Assembly: GCA_900708905.1 (NCBI GenBank)
Contig: CAADRB010000038.1
Location: 732,814-796,813, forward strand
Source: Hymenolepis diminuta
Taxonomy: Eukaryota; Platyhelminthes; Cestoda; Cyclophyllidea; Hymenolepididae
DNA length: 64,000 bases
Direction of reading: 5' to 3'
In this document: positions 13,447 through 26,467 of the stretch, in pieces
Layout: every line of letters begins with the position of its first letter
Numbering within the stretch: position 1 is the first letter of the stretch
Notes under the pieces: generated by a model
What the model saw: only the letters and a program-made list of their open reading frames with translations
Database searches by the model: none
Told to the model about the DNA's origin: nothing
Made by a program: the position numbers and the translations under genes

Positions 13447-16240
13447 ATGAGCTCACCTAGCACATGGTTGAAAAATGAGAGCGCTCGCTTTCTTCTACAA
13501 GATCCAGCAATATCTCTTGACGGGAGTGCTCCATGCATGACACGCCGATGTAAGTTTTACATGCTATTGGCATTAACGCTCTTTATCTCGGTGTTGTTTT
13601 TCTACTTCACTTCACTGACGTAGTCGCTTTAGTATTCATTCGTCTTAAAAACTTTCCGCATTATCTGTGTGAACAGACGCAAAGCCCGCAATGATAAGCT
13701 ATTTGAAGTGCGCGTGTTGTCATTTATGGCACGAGGTCCTCCTGGTCTCGGGTGTGGCATAGTTTCCAGCCTCATGGTGTAGTTTTCTTGGAAGGCCTAC
13801 GAAAGGGGTGGTTAGTAGACACTCGAAATGATAGACTACTTGGTATACACTTCCTCGGAATAAAAGAAGATAACAATAGAGATTTTTTGCTATTTACTGC
13901 TGCATTTGTTAATCAATTGGATATATGCATCTGTGACGTAGACGTGATATTTTTCTCATATATGAACTTGAAACGTACGTCATCATATTCGTGAATCACA
14001 CGCGGGTGCTACACATGCCAGTTCTACAGCAAAACAGACTGCTGTGCATTTCGTCGACGCTTACTGGTTTAGACTTGTACGCATTGTTGTATTTGTGCTC
14101 TGTGTGCTGATAGGCGCACCACACACACAAACCGATCACTGGCAGCCAATCAGAGCTATTACCTCAGCTTGCGCGCGCAATTAAAATGTGTAACCACTGC
14201 GTTTACTTTTTATTTTAGTTGAAACAGACACTGTCAACAGTTGCGCCGCTGGTGCATTGAATTCAACTTATCGTAGTCAGCAGTTTTCAAATCGAGAAAT
14301 CAACGAACGAAAATTTAACACCAGTGAACAATCAGACAATCAAAGGATAGAAGCGAGAAGTAGTCAAAACATGCAACCACCTTTGATACGATCAGCACCG
14401 GACTATGAATTGTTTTCTGCCTATGACAATGAGCAGTTAAACACTTCACTCCGCTCCACAGTGGGCAGATACGATCAAGAGGTACGATCCCCTAGTCTTA
14501 GAGATGATTCGCTGGAGCAGCCAAGATTACAGAATACCACATTTGATACTGGTCTGCACACTGGTTATCTGCGAAATATTCGTCAAGGTAGGAATGACTC
14601 ACTTTTCCAAAGTTTTAATCACAAGAACATATTTGAAGCTAGCAGACGTTCGAATATAGAATCATCGATATTAGCGGAAGTTCAAAATCACTCAACTCCC
14701 CTCCAGAGAATATCGTCGGAGAATAATTACTCTAGTTCACTTAATCACTTGAATGCTTCTCCTGTTCACTGTAGCAATCTGACTTTTGGGTCAGATTTGT
14801 CAGCTGATGAATTTACAACGCCGGGTGGTGGTAGTTCTTCAAAAAGTGGTCAAGATAGAGAGCTTGAGGAGAATATGATGCAACTTCAGCAAACTGTCTT
14901 CGAATTAACAGATGGAGGTAGCAGACCTACAAGTAGATCAAGCAGCCTTCGAGCTACTGACTTTTCTTCCGCATCAGAATCACTGACTAGTTCAGCCCCA
15001 GTTGAACTAAAGGCTTCTAGACTGAATAAAGACCTCAAAACCCCAATGAGCCCGCGATCCAACGTAGATTCACTTCCAGAACGTCCTCATTTTACAAATC
15101 GGAATATTCCTCCGCCAGTTTCGTCTGCAGCTGTTGATGATATTTCTACCAGCTTCGGTCAGCTTGATCTCAATAACTCAGGGAATAATGGTGAGAATCG
15201 TACCTTTTTGTCTACACTACTAATTTATGTACTCTTTTATGTACATTTATATACCCTATTTGGGAAATTGTATGTGCCGTTTCGTATTGCGAACCCATAT
15301 CATCTTACCGCTACGCCACTGCCGAACTATGCTATACTCTTTTATGCCATAAAACCACATTTCTGAATATTCCTAATCTGATTCTAAATTTCATTGTGCA
15401 CATTTACGATTGATTCGACCTTACACTCTTTCACATTGATGTTATCTTTGGGTTCGTACATTAATTAACTAATCAGAAAATTTGGTGAGCCGAGATAACC
15501 CTAAGGTTGTCATGATCCCACTTTATCAATATGAGGACAACACTTAACAGCCCGTAGTTGACTTTTGATCTAATTTCCACCGATTAATATAACTGTTTTT
15601 CTTTTAGAAATCGACTCATGTCTACTTCTTTCCTTATTATTAAATCTTCTGTCGAATCGCCAAACGGTATCCAATGAATGGGGATCCTACGGCTCGAACA
15701 CTCGATTTAACCACGGAAGTGCATCCTCAAATTCTATCTCCACGAGCAGTATCCTCAATATACTTGCCCATCTTGATAAAACGCAGCCACATTTATTGCA
15801 TGTTTTTCTGCGTTATCTTGAAATTAATCATTCAGAGCTTCTGCAAAATTTATGTAAATATGCAGTTGTCAAATCGAATTTTGTAAATGGATCGAGTGGT
15901 AATGGAAGTTTATTATCATATCTCGGGAGCTTGTTTCCATTGGAAGAAGTGAAAAATAATTCCGAATTGATGGACATGCTAGCCACACAAGGAGCTGCCT
16001 GTGCCGCAAGATACGATAGCGCCAAGAGTTTACAATCAAATGGATATATGTACTCGTCGCCAATGACTAGCAGACAGAACAGTCGTCAGTCGGTAAATTT
16101 CACTCCAGACTATCCAATTTCACAACTCTACTCTCGATCGCATTTTAATGACACTCCGTTACCAAGCAAATACCCCATTCGTCCGGTTAATTTCGAGGGT
16201 GATATTGATCGTGCTGCCACAATGTATAGAAACTCAGCCA
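13447..16240 (+). CDS. CPEB1: CPEB exons 1-3, long low-complexity N-terminal region
   Basis: Exon 1 (13447-13549) encodes a short start, [17 protein letters not shown] and on. Its split T joins TT of exon 2 at 14219 after a pyrimidine-rich TTTTATTTTAG acceptor. Exon 2 (972 nt) is dominated by Ser, Asn, Gln and Arg, typical of a disordered regulatory region. It ends at 15190 with GTGAGA. Exon 3 (15608-16240) opens with a leucine-rich helix ([10 protein letters not shown]) and a second predicted helical patch ([27 protein letters not shown]), so part of the N-terminus may fold. Exon 3 ends at GTAAGT; the 46-nt intron after it (16241-16286) is very short. Confidence 0.88.
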
Positions 16241-17689
16241 GTAAGTGAAGTAAATTTTACGAAAACTAATATGCTTCTTTTCTTAGACTCTGCCTCAAGA
16301 AAACTGGAACCGATCCGTACATGGCAAGGAAATTTACCGATGAGAAATTACAATTCAATGTGCTTTTCTAGAAAAGTCTTTCTCGGTGGAGTACCGTGGG
16401 ATAGTACTAGTGATGATCTCGTTAATGCCTTCTCTCAATTCGGTAATGTAACAGTCCTGTGGCCACAAAAGGATGGTGGCTATGTTTCCCATCACAATGG
16501 TGCTGATGCCCTATCTGAGAGATCTACTTCCCCAAAGGGCTACTGTTATCTCCTCTTTGATAACGAATCCTGTGTTGAGGAACTATTAGCCAAGTGTACT
16601 CGTGATCCAACCAATGGTGGTGAATACTTCAAGCTCACTTCACCGAAGTTTAAAACCAAGAGTATTCAGGTACGTTTTAAATTCATTTTTATGTATTTAA
16701 TGTCGAAATTTGGACCACCGCTTTAGAGAGAAGTGCGGCGTCCCAATTGCCTTACCTTTTTATGTAAACATTAAACGGAAATAGAGAGGTGCACAAAGCA
16801 GGTCTCTATCGTTCGAGATTAACGACCAACTTTGCAAGTATTTGCTCAGTAAATGGTCATTCTAAATCGAGTGGTTCTTGATTTTGAGGACTAGCTGATG
16901 AATAACTATAATTTTCCTCTGTAAACCATAGTCACCCTGGCAGGAGACCGATTGAGTGCAGGTATATGCTACATTTTTCATTCATTGACTTCTTTTGTTT
17001 TGATTGTAGGTCATACCTTGGGTAATTAGCGATAGTCAGTTTTGCCCTAACGGCTCTCAGTCCAACATTCGTAATAAGTACACTGTGTTTGTCGGTGCTT
17101 TACATGGAATGATAACTGCTGAAGCTCTGGCCTCCATAATGAATGAACTCTTTGGCAATGTCATTTTCGCTGGACTCGATACTGACAAACATAAGTACCC
17201 CATTGGTAAGTTGATTTGATTTTAGATTTGTTATGGTTTCTTTGTATGGTAATTTGATTTACAAATGTACATGCATGTCATGTGAAATAGTAGTAGCCTT
17301 GAAAGTATTTCTATGGTTTTGGCACTAGGTTTTTCACGATTTCATAAAATAGTATGAAGATTAGTCGAAGTATCTAAATGGTATTAATTATTAATATTTA
17401 AGGTTCTGGTCGTGTCGCTTTCCGAACTGAAGAGAGTTACATGGCGGCTGTGCAAGCTAATTTTGTGGAGATTAAAACTTCAAAATTCGTCAAAATCATT
17501 CAGATCGACCCATTTCTGGAGGATTCGCTTTGTGATACGTGCAAACTTTTACCAGGAGTCTATTTCTGTCGCTCATTAGAATGCTTCAGATACTTTTGTC
17601 CGAATTGTTGGAAAAATTGGCATCATTCAAATGCGACCAATCACAAACCTCTCCGTCGTAGTCTCAAATTCAATCAGGATCGTAACTAG
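13447..17689 (+). CDS. CPEB1: Cytoplasmic polyadenylation element-binding protein, CPEB1 type
   Basis: This protein binds U-rich cytoplasmic polyadenylation elements in mRNA 3' UTRs and controls poly(A) length and translation. I joined six exons: 13447-13549, 14219-15190, 15608-16240, 16287-16669, 17010-17205 and 17403-17689. All junctions are GT/AG and in phase, giving 857 aa. The ATG at 13447 is the first in-frame ATG and leads to a consensus GTAAGT donor. RRM1 has VFLGGVPW (600-607) and KGYCYLLF (653-660). RRM2 has [10 protein letters not shown] (721-730). The C-terminal ZZ domain has zinc ligands C806, C809, C818, C823, C828, C831 and His at 836/837 and 843. The linker VIPWV and the DPFLEDSLC segment favour the CPEB1 rather than the CPEB2-4 branch. 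The roughly 570-residue N-terminus is long for CPEB1, serine/asparagine rich, and not alignable from memory. Confidence 0.93.
13550..14218 (+). other. CPEB intron 1
   Basis: This 669-nt intron runs from GTAAGT to TTTTAG. It contains an 80-codon open frame (13752-13994) that would break the CPEB frame, so I treat it as non-coding. Near 14143 there is a CCAAT-like AGCCAATCAG in a locally GC-richer patch with CpG-containing runs (GCGCGCGC near 14171). That could reflect an alternative internal promoter, but the sequence alone cannot show it. Confidence 0.6.
16287..17689 (+). CDS. CPEB1: CPEB exons 4-6, RRM1-RRM2-ZZ RNA-binding core
   Basis: Exon 4 (16287-16669) carries RRM1, exon 5 (17010-17205) the inter-RRM linker and most of RRM2, and exon 6 (17403-17689) the rest of RRM2 and the ZZ domain. 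Between the two RNP motifs of RRM1 there is an insert rich in His, Gly and Ser ([18 protein letters not shown]), longer than in typical animal CPEB1. The exon 5/6 border falls in the conserved KHKYPIGSGR segment, which is continuous across the splice. The TAG stop is at 17687-17689, shortly after the last zinc ligands, as expected for the family. Confidence 0.93.
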
Positions 17690-20600
17690 TCAGTGCTCTC
17701 TTATTCAGCGGGATTTTCTCATCTTCACCGTGTTCTCTTTAACATCTTATTGATTTTACCGAATTTTTTGCTACGTGTTTTTCATTACTGCGCCTTAATC
17801 TGCCAAATCTCTTTCACAATTCCCTGTGTTTACGCGTGTGTAGATTTTTCCTCTCATTTTTCCTCCACTCGAAGCCTTCATCAGTGAGGTGTCCTTTCAA
17901 GGCTCTTTTACAAGTATGCATGTCTGTGTGTCATGGAGGACAGTTGATACCAAATATTCTTCAAACAGTTTTAGCTCAACTTTACTTTTACTGGATTAAC
18001 GATACGGGGTTCTGAATTTGACGTATTTCTGTATTTGTTTTGATTACTTATCATTCCCCTTTCCTCTGCCAAATCTCCTCTTCCTTTTCTTATATTCTTA
18101 CCACACATCCGTTTTAAGATTTGAGCACAAACATTCCCGCGCTTTAGCAGACGTGTTATCAACTCCCCCTTTTTATAGTCTTTCCCTCTTCCCATTGTCT
18201 TACTGACATCACAAAAATAATTTCTGTGATATTAGCTATTCCAATGCAATTTTTACCAACATTACCACGACGCTGTTGCTTTATGTTCTGCTCAATGACC
18301 GAAGCCTTGTGTTAAATTTTCAAGCATTTTACCAGTTGACTCCAATCTCTATCACAACACAGAACATATTGTGACATTGTGCTATGCGTTTCATACTAAT
18401 ACCGTATTGTGTGATTAAATCGCTTTCCATGCTCTTAATATTTGACTTTTTCCATTGTGGAATTACAAAATAAGCTGTTATTGTATCACAGAGTCGGGGG
18501 TTTCCATATTAACTTTATTGAATCTCTGCTTGGTCTTACTATTTAAGAATAATGATAATAATACACTGTAATTCATGTAAATAGATGTCTGGCTTTAATA
18601 TTTTGTAGATTGAATTATATTTTGAGGTTTCGGGATTTATTATTTAATTTTGTTCATAACTCTGATCCAATTAGTAAGTACTTATCAACGTCCTCGAAAG
18701 CTTGTTAAAATTCAGTTTAGAGCATCAAATGGGCTTCTGAAAAATCCCTCGGTCAGTTTAAACTAAGTTTGATTTTACAGCACATTTTTATCATTAATTT
18801 AAAACCGAAAATGAGAAAATGACTATGGTTACTTCGATATTAAGACGCGTGACATGAGGTTATCATTAATCATTGGGAATTTGAACCGATTTTTTTGGTA
18901 TTGAGCTAATAGAGATGGATTTATTTTCACCATCGGAAGAGCTTCACTGGTCATACTTGGATTAGGCTTGTTTAGGACTTGGAGATAGCACTCTGGTATT
19001 AAGCTCTGTTACCACTGTCGTAATGTTATTCCTAGCTGATATGCGGTATGCGCTCACTAATTGGTCAAGGTCGTTTACTGTGGCAGACTCATACCCAGAA
19101 GGGGGTCGACCACCATCTCAAACGACAGTTTCTCTTCGTCACTTTATAATATTTGGCTTGGATAAAGGAGCTCGATTGATTACCTGGTTAGCTTTTTACT
19201 TTTAGGTGTCCCAGCTCCGATATGTTATGATCATGTAAGTTGATTAATATTATGTAAGTTGATTTTGTCTTCTTAACTTTTGGAAGAAAAAGGAATTGAA
19301 CTGATTAGATTTGCCATCACGATTAAAAATGCGATCAGTAAGTAATGGATATCGTTGCTGAGCATTTGAGCTTAGAAACGTAGACTTCCCATTAAGTAGA
19401 ATTTATACAACCTGATTCCAAAAATTGAATGCGATAAGACTCTTTGATACCATAACTTTACTCTCAATTATTTTCGATTCCCGCCCCTTTATCATTTGTT
19501 GTACTTTCTTTTAATCGATTTCGGTTGTTCTTCACAATTTTAATTTTTTTGCATTACCGAGGGTGATGATAATACAAAAATAATAATCAGGCTAGCTAAT
19601 GATTTAGCACTGAGAATAGTTCATTCTTAGGTACGAGCGCGGAGGAATAGTAATCGAGTAAATTCAAGTAATGAAGTTATGAATTTTTATGATATCTGCT
19701 CATGGCGTTGAGAATACTCAATTCTATCACCATTCAATTTCTACGACCTTGAATTTCCGATGTTTTATAACGACTGAAAGTTCATCCCTAAAACCGCTAG
19801 TGCTGACTCGAAAAAATTTCTAAATAGGCGGCCAACACTGGATCAACAAGATAATAGTTGTTGGATTTTTGCAATAGGCTGTTAAATTTTATTGAATGCT
19901 AAGATATAATGTGTGTATAGAGCTTCATGTGTACAAACAAACAGCCCAAACAGAGCACTTGGGTTAGTGTTGAGGATGGCCTGATTAACGTCAACTTTAA
20001 GTGCTCACTTATGGAGTGGAGAGTGGAGTCGATTAAAAAGGAGTGGAGAATTAATCTGAAATTCCAATTTGTTGTAGTAGTTTCTTATATGTGCGAATAG
20101 AATATGCGTAGATTTATAGTCTAATTCATGCATGAACGGTTTCTACGTAAAAGAATTGTTTACACGAATGTACCGCTTCTAGATGCGCCATTGACATAAT
20201 GAAATTAATAATCTAAACCCTCGGAAAGTGGGATTTTGAATCAGCTGTGCTATCAAACTAGGTTAGCCACGATCAATAAGATATCGATTGAATATATTTT
20301 TTTCAACAGAAGTTTCTGTTCATGTTTAACCATTAAATCATTTTAGTTATGCATGCTATCGTAAAACTACAGACTATTAGACCCAACCCTAAATGTAGAT
20401 GTGTCAATAACCAAAGGTCATCTTTGAGGTCCGACTAAGCCTAACTGTCTGGAATCGCAGAGCATTAATCGATAGGGTTTGTGCGTCTGAGGGAATTGAT
20501 TGAAAATGCTTAAGAGCCTCAGTGCTGAAACTCTCCATTTATTTTCACTTCAAAATAAACAGGAAATATTACTTCTGCATTGTTGCTCTCCAAGACGAAG

Positions 20601-20810
20601 TAAGATATTTGCAATTTTTACGTATACAAGAGTTTCTAAACGTAGGAACAAGAAAATCAGTCTATATAAAGACTGAAACGGCAAATAAATGTCAAAGCTT
20701 TAAGGCAACCTTATTTATATTCAACAAATATTTCGTTGTAGTATGACCCAGTGTTTCAAAATTCAGAAGCTGAGTCATAGTACCCGGATGAGGGTTAATA
20801 TCCTCAGTTT

Positions 20811-20837
20811 TCCGGGTTGATTGACCTGTAGACTGAG
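20811..20837 (+). repeat. Short dispersed motif, copy 1
   Basis: CCGGGTTGATTGACC followed by TGTAGACTGAG recurs in diverged form at 21319-21345 (CTGGGCTAATTGACC, then GTGAG) and 26439-26467 (GCTGGATGATTTGACC, then GAGTGAG). The shared core is G(G/A)NTGATTGACC plus a downstream GTGAG. It probably marks remnants of one dispersed element. Confidence 0.3.
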
Positions 20838-21318
20838 AATGGGCGGCTGGCCATTCTATCACTCTACATTACTTTCTTCATATGGCAACTCGGGGTGGAT
20901 ACCAGGGCAGATATTTAGCTGGAAACTTCAGCTTTATGGGATTTCAGTTTTAAATGTTATTACCGATTTTAAATGAGGTGGTTAGAGTATCTCAAAATCG
21001 ATTACTTAAATGAGGCTTCAATGCTGAATGTCAAACTAAGTTTCTATTGCTCAAAATGTAATAGAAAACATTAGCTCTTTATTATTATTATTTCCCAGTA
21101 CTGGACAAAGAAATACAGCTTTCAATTACAGAAAATTTTTATGCGGTGGTTAAAACGAAATGTCAATGGGAGATGGGTTTTGGAAATAACAGCGAATAAA
21201 GTCGGAGCATTAAGAGTCTTACTTAATAGGAGTTAGAAATTCTTTAGGTTGTCCGCTTTTCACCTATCATCATCATGGCTTAACAACGTTTTAAAGTTCA
21301 AGGTATGACCCCATGTTT

Positions 21319-21345
21319 TCTGGGCTAATTGACCGGTTAAGTGAG
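21319..21345 (+). repeat. Short dispersed motif, copy 2
   Basis: This is the second copy of the motif at 20811, about 500 bases downstream and in the same orientation. The sequence before it also resembles copy 1 (a TTTTC run directly before GGG). Confidence 0.3.
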
Positions 21346-24300
21346 ATTGATTATGTCATGGGAAATAAATGCTATCTCTGTGCTCCTGTCCCTCCAGATG
21401 ACCAAATAACGGCTAACTAGAGACCTGGCTAACATTTTTAACTTAATGAATTAAAAACTTCATGTGCAACCTCAACTTCAGGAAACTACCGTCCTAGATG
21501 GTTTTATCGATTTCTATCCACCATTTCTTCTGCAGCATTTAGGAAATATGAACTTTATTACACTAATAAATACCGTTTGAAATCATAAGTGAACTTCATT
21601 TTAAATTTATTTGAATGCATTGTTTAAACTTGTCAACTATGGTCATCAGAGTATAGATGTTATTGATCCTATTCAACTGAATATTACGAAAGGTTTTAGG
21701 AAGCACAATGTTAAGCTTTCGATACACTCTTTTATTAATCATTGACTTTTCACGCTCGTGCCTGGGAATGAAATCTCGCCACTGCTGCAATTACTTGCTA
21801 ATCAGACAGTCAATCAGCTCTCATATATCTCAGTCTATTTAAGTAATTATATCTGTTAATAAATGTAAGAATTCCATCTGCTTCTTGAGATGACATCAAT
21901 AACAAGTTAGTTTTATATAAAATCGAAGTTGGGAACATTCCAAGCAACCTATTTTGCAGAATTCTTTTGCATCGAATATTTCCTGAGTGAGGGTGCTCTT
22001 AAATTTAGGCAAGGAGCTTCTTCCTGTCTGATAAAAAGAGAACGCCTTATCTGTTCTAAACGCAATAGAAAATTTGCTCTCAAATGTAACTGATGATCCT
22101 TATGATTTACGTTACTTCACTACAATAAGAGCAGTAAAAATTTAGATTCGCCAGTGATTAAAATACGTGCATAATCTTAATCTCATGCTCATATTCCATC
22201 AATATGCATTTGTGTAACTTAATGCATGAATTTTATTATATATAATTTAAAGGAATATTTAAATATTGACAAATCTGCTCAAATTCAAGGTCAGCTTTAC
22301 TTAATTTTCTTCTGACTAACATTCCCAAACCGCATTAAGATTATTACAGACTAAATTTATATATTTATTATTATTCACATAAATTTCGACTACTTCTATG
22401 CATATAAAAGAGTAACTTCAGAAGATAAGATGATGTCTAGGGCTCATTAGACTGATATTGTTTGGCTAGGAATAATTAGTAACTACTCAATTTTTATCCT
22501 TCTGCCATACTTATCCTATTAGGCAGAATAGTTTTAACGGGTGTTTTTTATAGCCTCCAGCATCAACATCAAACTACATAACTGCTTCTGTAACTTCATT
22601 TTTTTTTTATAGAAAGAATTGAGCCCATTATGCTCAGCACTTTCTTAAGCAGCAAGTAAGCTTTGGTCTAAATCCCATCGAAAAAACTGATATAAGGTCA
22701 TTCTTACGTAAATGATTACACAACTTTTAGCTTTACAACTGTTTGTGACGTTTTTCATCAACAGACAGGCTACTAACTACTCTAGTAATAATGACAACCC
22801 CAAGAGAGGGGCTTGCGTAATCTTTGTGAAGTTGGGTATTAATAATATATGCATAAATGAATAAAGGAAAGCGAAGTTGGTTAATCATAAAGACGAAACA
22901 CATGTTACCGTCAGTGTTCTACGTGAGTAAGTATGACTAAATTAACAAACTTAATTATAAATGGGGAAAATGCCAGCCATATCAGTTCTGCCAATTTAAA
23001 ATGACATGATTAATCGGCTCTCTCAAACCTTCGAAGAAAGGTTGAATTAAAGTGATAAGATCGATCATCATAATTATATGACCGGTCAATATGCATTGGA
23101 CATCATGGACGTGAATTTGTTCAGCAATCATGAAGTTTGAATTTTGGCGAAAATTATACAGGCTGAATGCAAAAATCAAACGAGATAAGGCTTTTCGATG
23201 TATTAGTTTTATTCTTCTCTCTGTTATCAAATTTCCTGAGAATCGATTTCAGTTGTTTTCCTACAATGAAAAACAACTATTTTGACTTGCTTTACGTTAT
23301 TATAATAATAACAATCAGTAGAAAAAGATTAAGTTAAAAGAGTGATTTATTCGGCATTAAGTTTAGATTATGGATTCTATAGGTTTCTCTAGTTCATATC
23401 ATCAACCGAATCGCGATAGTTAATTTTTGTTTATATTGCAAGCTCGCAGGTCACTGGGTATAAGGTTACTTTCCATAGAAATTCTGCTGGCCCGATGATT
23501 TTGTGGCTGAAATTTAATCATATCGAAATTTTATTCTGAATGCATTTCTCGGGTTTATTTGAACACAAAGTGATGGGCCATCTGATTCATCATTCGTTAG
23601 TAAAATATCATTTTTAAATACATATTAATGTAAAAATAAGGTTTTAAAAGCCTGGATGTGTATTTTTAAATGAAAAAGTTAAGAATTCAAAATACTATGA
23701 ACAATAAAAAAATGGAATGAATCGAAGATTTATTTGAAATGATCTTCGATTTTGAATAGCAACTTCAAGTTGTCTTTTGTTTACTTACAGTAGATCAATG
23801 TTCGCATATAAATGTGAAAGTATACTCCCTTATAAATACTTCTTAAGCACTTCAAGTATTTATTGTGATCTATGTTGGTGTTTATATAATCCTTTTTAAA
23901 GTGACAGAGAAGCTAAAGTAGATTCGTTCATTTTTAAGAACCATTTGATAAGCTGTAAAATAAACTGTAGGAGATGATTAAATCCTCATAAGAGATGAGA
24001 ATTGGCGGAGATAGAAGAAAAAAATTCCAAAAATCATTTAGAAAAGTCTTATCAATACTCTGTTTGATGAAATTATGAAAGGGTATTCTTGAGCCGCTCT
24101 TTTCTGAAACTCCCATTCTACAAGCACTTCTAATGGCCTGAAATAAACGGTTTCTATCCATATCACCGAAAGAGCACGAAGTCATATATGAGATCAGATG
24201 CAGATATTTGTTTATTTCATAAACAAGAAATGGCTTTCAATTAACTATAAATGTTGAAATCAGGTTATCACTAGAGCTTCGCGAAATTTCCGAAGTGAAG

Positions 24301-24394
24301 GGAACAAGTTACGGTAAGTCAAGTCGTAGTTTTAATTGCACACTTAATAAATGATATACTTAAGTAGTGATGTTAATTCCACAAGTATTCTGCA

Positions 24395-24625
24395 CCCTAC
24401 CTTCCTGGACTCATCAAAGCAAATGTCATCGGCACTTGACTTTGCCTAGAGAGAAGGTATTTTGAAACCGCTTTTATAAGAAACTCAATTTACCAATCAT
24501 CCTACTAACGAGGCATATTCAGAATGGTTAACCATCCACACAATTGACTCTTCACCAATGAGCATCCATCCCGTAACTGCTAACTTGGCAAAAGTGGATG
24601 TTGATCGCAGCGCCGTCGTAGCACT
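24395..24625 (-). repeat. tRNA-like SINE relic, copy 4
   Basis: On the minus strand the head (24625 to about 24555) reads GTGCTACGACGGCGCTGCG, then the anticodon-arm region, then GTTACGGGATGGATGCTCA as box B. The body that follows contains GGATGGTTAACCATTCTGAA and, further on, AAAATACCTTCTCTCTAGGC and AAAGTCAAGTGCC. The same two body blocks occur in the copy at 44550-44650 (GAATGGTTAATCATACTGG, then ATACCTTCCCTCTATCC, then AAGTCAAGTAC). The head plus shared body is why I call this a SINE rather than a stray tRNA pseudogene. Confidence 0.55.
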
Positions 24626-26438
24626 ATTAAATAAATATTATTAAGTCCATTAGAGTAACTGGTCGTCGTACGATTTGGACTTGGAGTGTGCTGTTTTCCA
24701 TTTAACATTTACTGAGGAAAAGTGGTGCGTTGTTTAATTTTGAGAATTTTGATGCAGAAACAAATGATTTGTGCAAAATTTAAGTTGCGATTTGGACCAT
24801 TTTTGACTTCAGATCTCCATGGTTTGGGCATCTGGAAGGTAAAGTTCAGCTATAGCACACCTGTAAAGGCGTCTGTATGTGAGTGACTGATATTTGTTCT
24901 GCAGAGCGAAGGTTTGTATTTAATGCTTTTTCGCAGTAATCGGTTTTGTCTTTTAGTTGTTAGGAGGGTGATACAAGCTACATTAAACAAATTTTCTACG
25001 AATTTTATAATGATTAAACTCTAATCTAAATTTCTTTGAAATTCATTCTCTTTTTATTAACCTGTTAACGCTTTGTAAATGAGTCTTGAGAATGCCCATC
25101 ACCTCGATCTTGAAGTAAACGTAGACAGAGCACTTTGATAAATTTTATAAGCATCGGCACCATAATTAATACTAATCAATGAAAAATGAATCATCTCGTG
25201 CATTCCAAGGCGTCTCCCATCTTTAAAATAGATTGATGAAAGGTACTTTTCTTTAACCTGGGAATTGTTGAACTACACTTTGATGTTTCAGTTATAAATT
25301 AACCTCATTTAACGGGTGGCACAAAACTATTTTAAATTATTCTTTATAAAAAATAATAGTCTCTGAATATTTATTAAGATATTTGTTAAATTTGGCGTTT
25401 TCAATATAGTTTTGATCCAAATTTTTTACAATTGAAACATATTAAACGGCGCGAGGATGAAGGCTAGTTTCTATAAACTTCAAGAACAGAGCTACTTGTT
25501 TGATAATTATAAAGTTTCATTACGTTTAGATGTTGACTGGAAATAAATAACAAAATTCTCGTCTTTTGATGCACATTTTTACTTGTACTGAAACGGGGGA
25601 TACTGGTTTAGTGAGGTAAAATTGTAAAATGCATCAACTAAACCGATCAAACCGAAATACAGCGATTTGACAAACGACAACACGAATAAATATCTGCGAA
25701 TAATGAACATCAGAGCTATTCTCAGATCCAATATTTAGTGATAAAGACGGCTTGACTTTGACAGCCCATCGTAGTAACAAGTAGTGGGAACTATAAACGA
25801 TGATGTGAAATCATTATTTCCAAATGGTTTAGCTATATATCAAATATTTGTATATGCTTCATCTTCCTAAATTCTCTATCAATTTCATCGCAGAAATAAA
25901 ACATAGAGTTTACTGTGATTGATTAATGTGCTTGATGAGTTGGTTGGTTGACGACGGTTTATTAATTTGCTCATAATCATTGCTTAATCATAGAAATCTT
26001 GTTAGAAAGGATTCAAATGGAGGAGAACCTCCAATATAAAGTTTCAAGTTGGAGACAATTAATGGGATGGTTCGAATGAAAATAAAATAAGAAATTCTTT
26101 TGATAATACTTTTCCAAATTCGATCTAATTGTGACTCTCCTTTAAAGTTTCGTATTTGATTCGTTTTATCTGTTTTAACAAACTATAGGTAAATAAAACA
26201 GTATATTTTTCCTGGAAAGGTAACTTTAATGTACTGGTTCTGCTCATCTTTTAGTTTGACACTATTTATTTGCTTTATAATGAGCGCAAACCCTAGGCAA
26301 TTGATTATTATCCATGGTTAACCAAAAATTTAAGCAGATTTAGCGATCACTTGAATGGAGAGATGGCAAAATTGTCCAATAAGATATGAAGGAGAAGGAG
26401 TATTGCTCACTATCAAATGTTCCTAATGCTCCATAGTT

Positions 26439-26467
26439 CAAGCTGGATGATTTGACCGCTGAGTGAG
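26439..26467 (+). repeat. Short dispersed motif, copy 3
   Basis: This is the most diverged copy of the motif at 20811. It keeps ATGATTTGACCG and the following GAGTGAG. It may be chance similarity. Confidence 0.22.

Noticed and set aside
13752..13994. 80-codon ORF within CPEB intron 1
   Set aside because: Exons 1 and 2 splice in perfect phase without it, and it would disrupt the reading frame.
18170..18176. TTTTTAT as a cytoplasmic polyadenylation element in the CPEB 3' UTR (autoregulation)
   Set aside because: It lies about 240 bases before the nearest hexamer candidate, and such a motif is expected by chance in AT-rich sequence.
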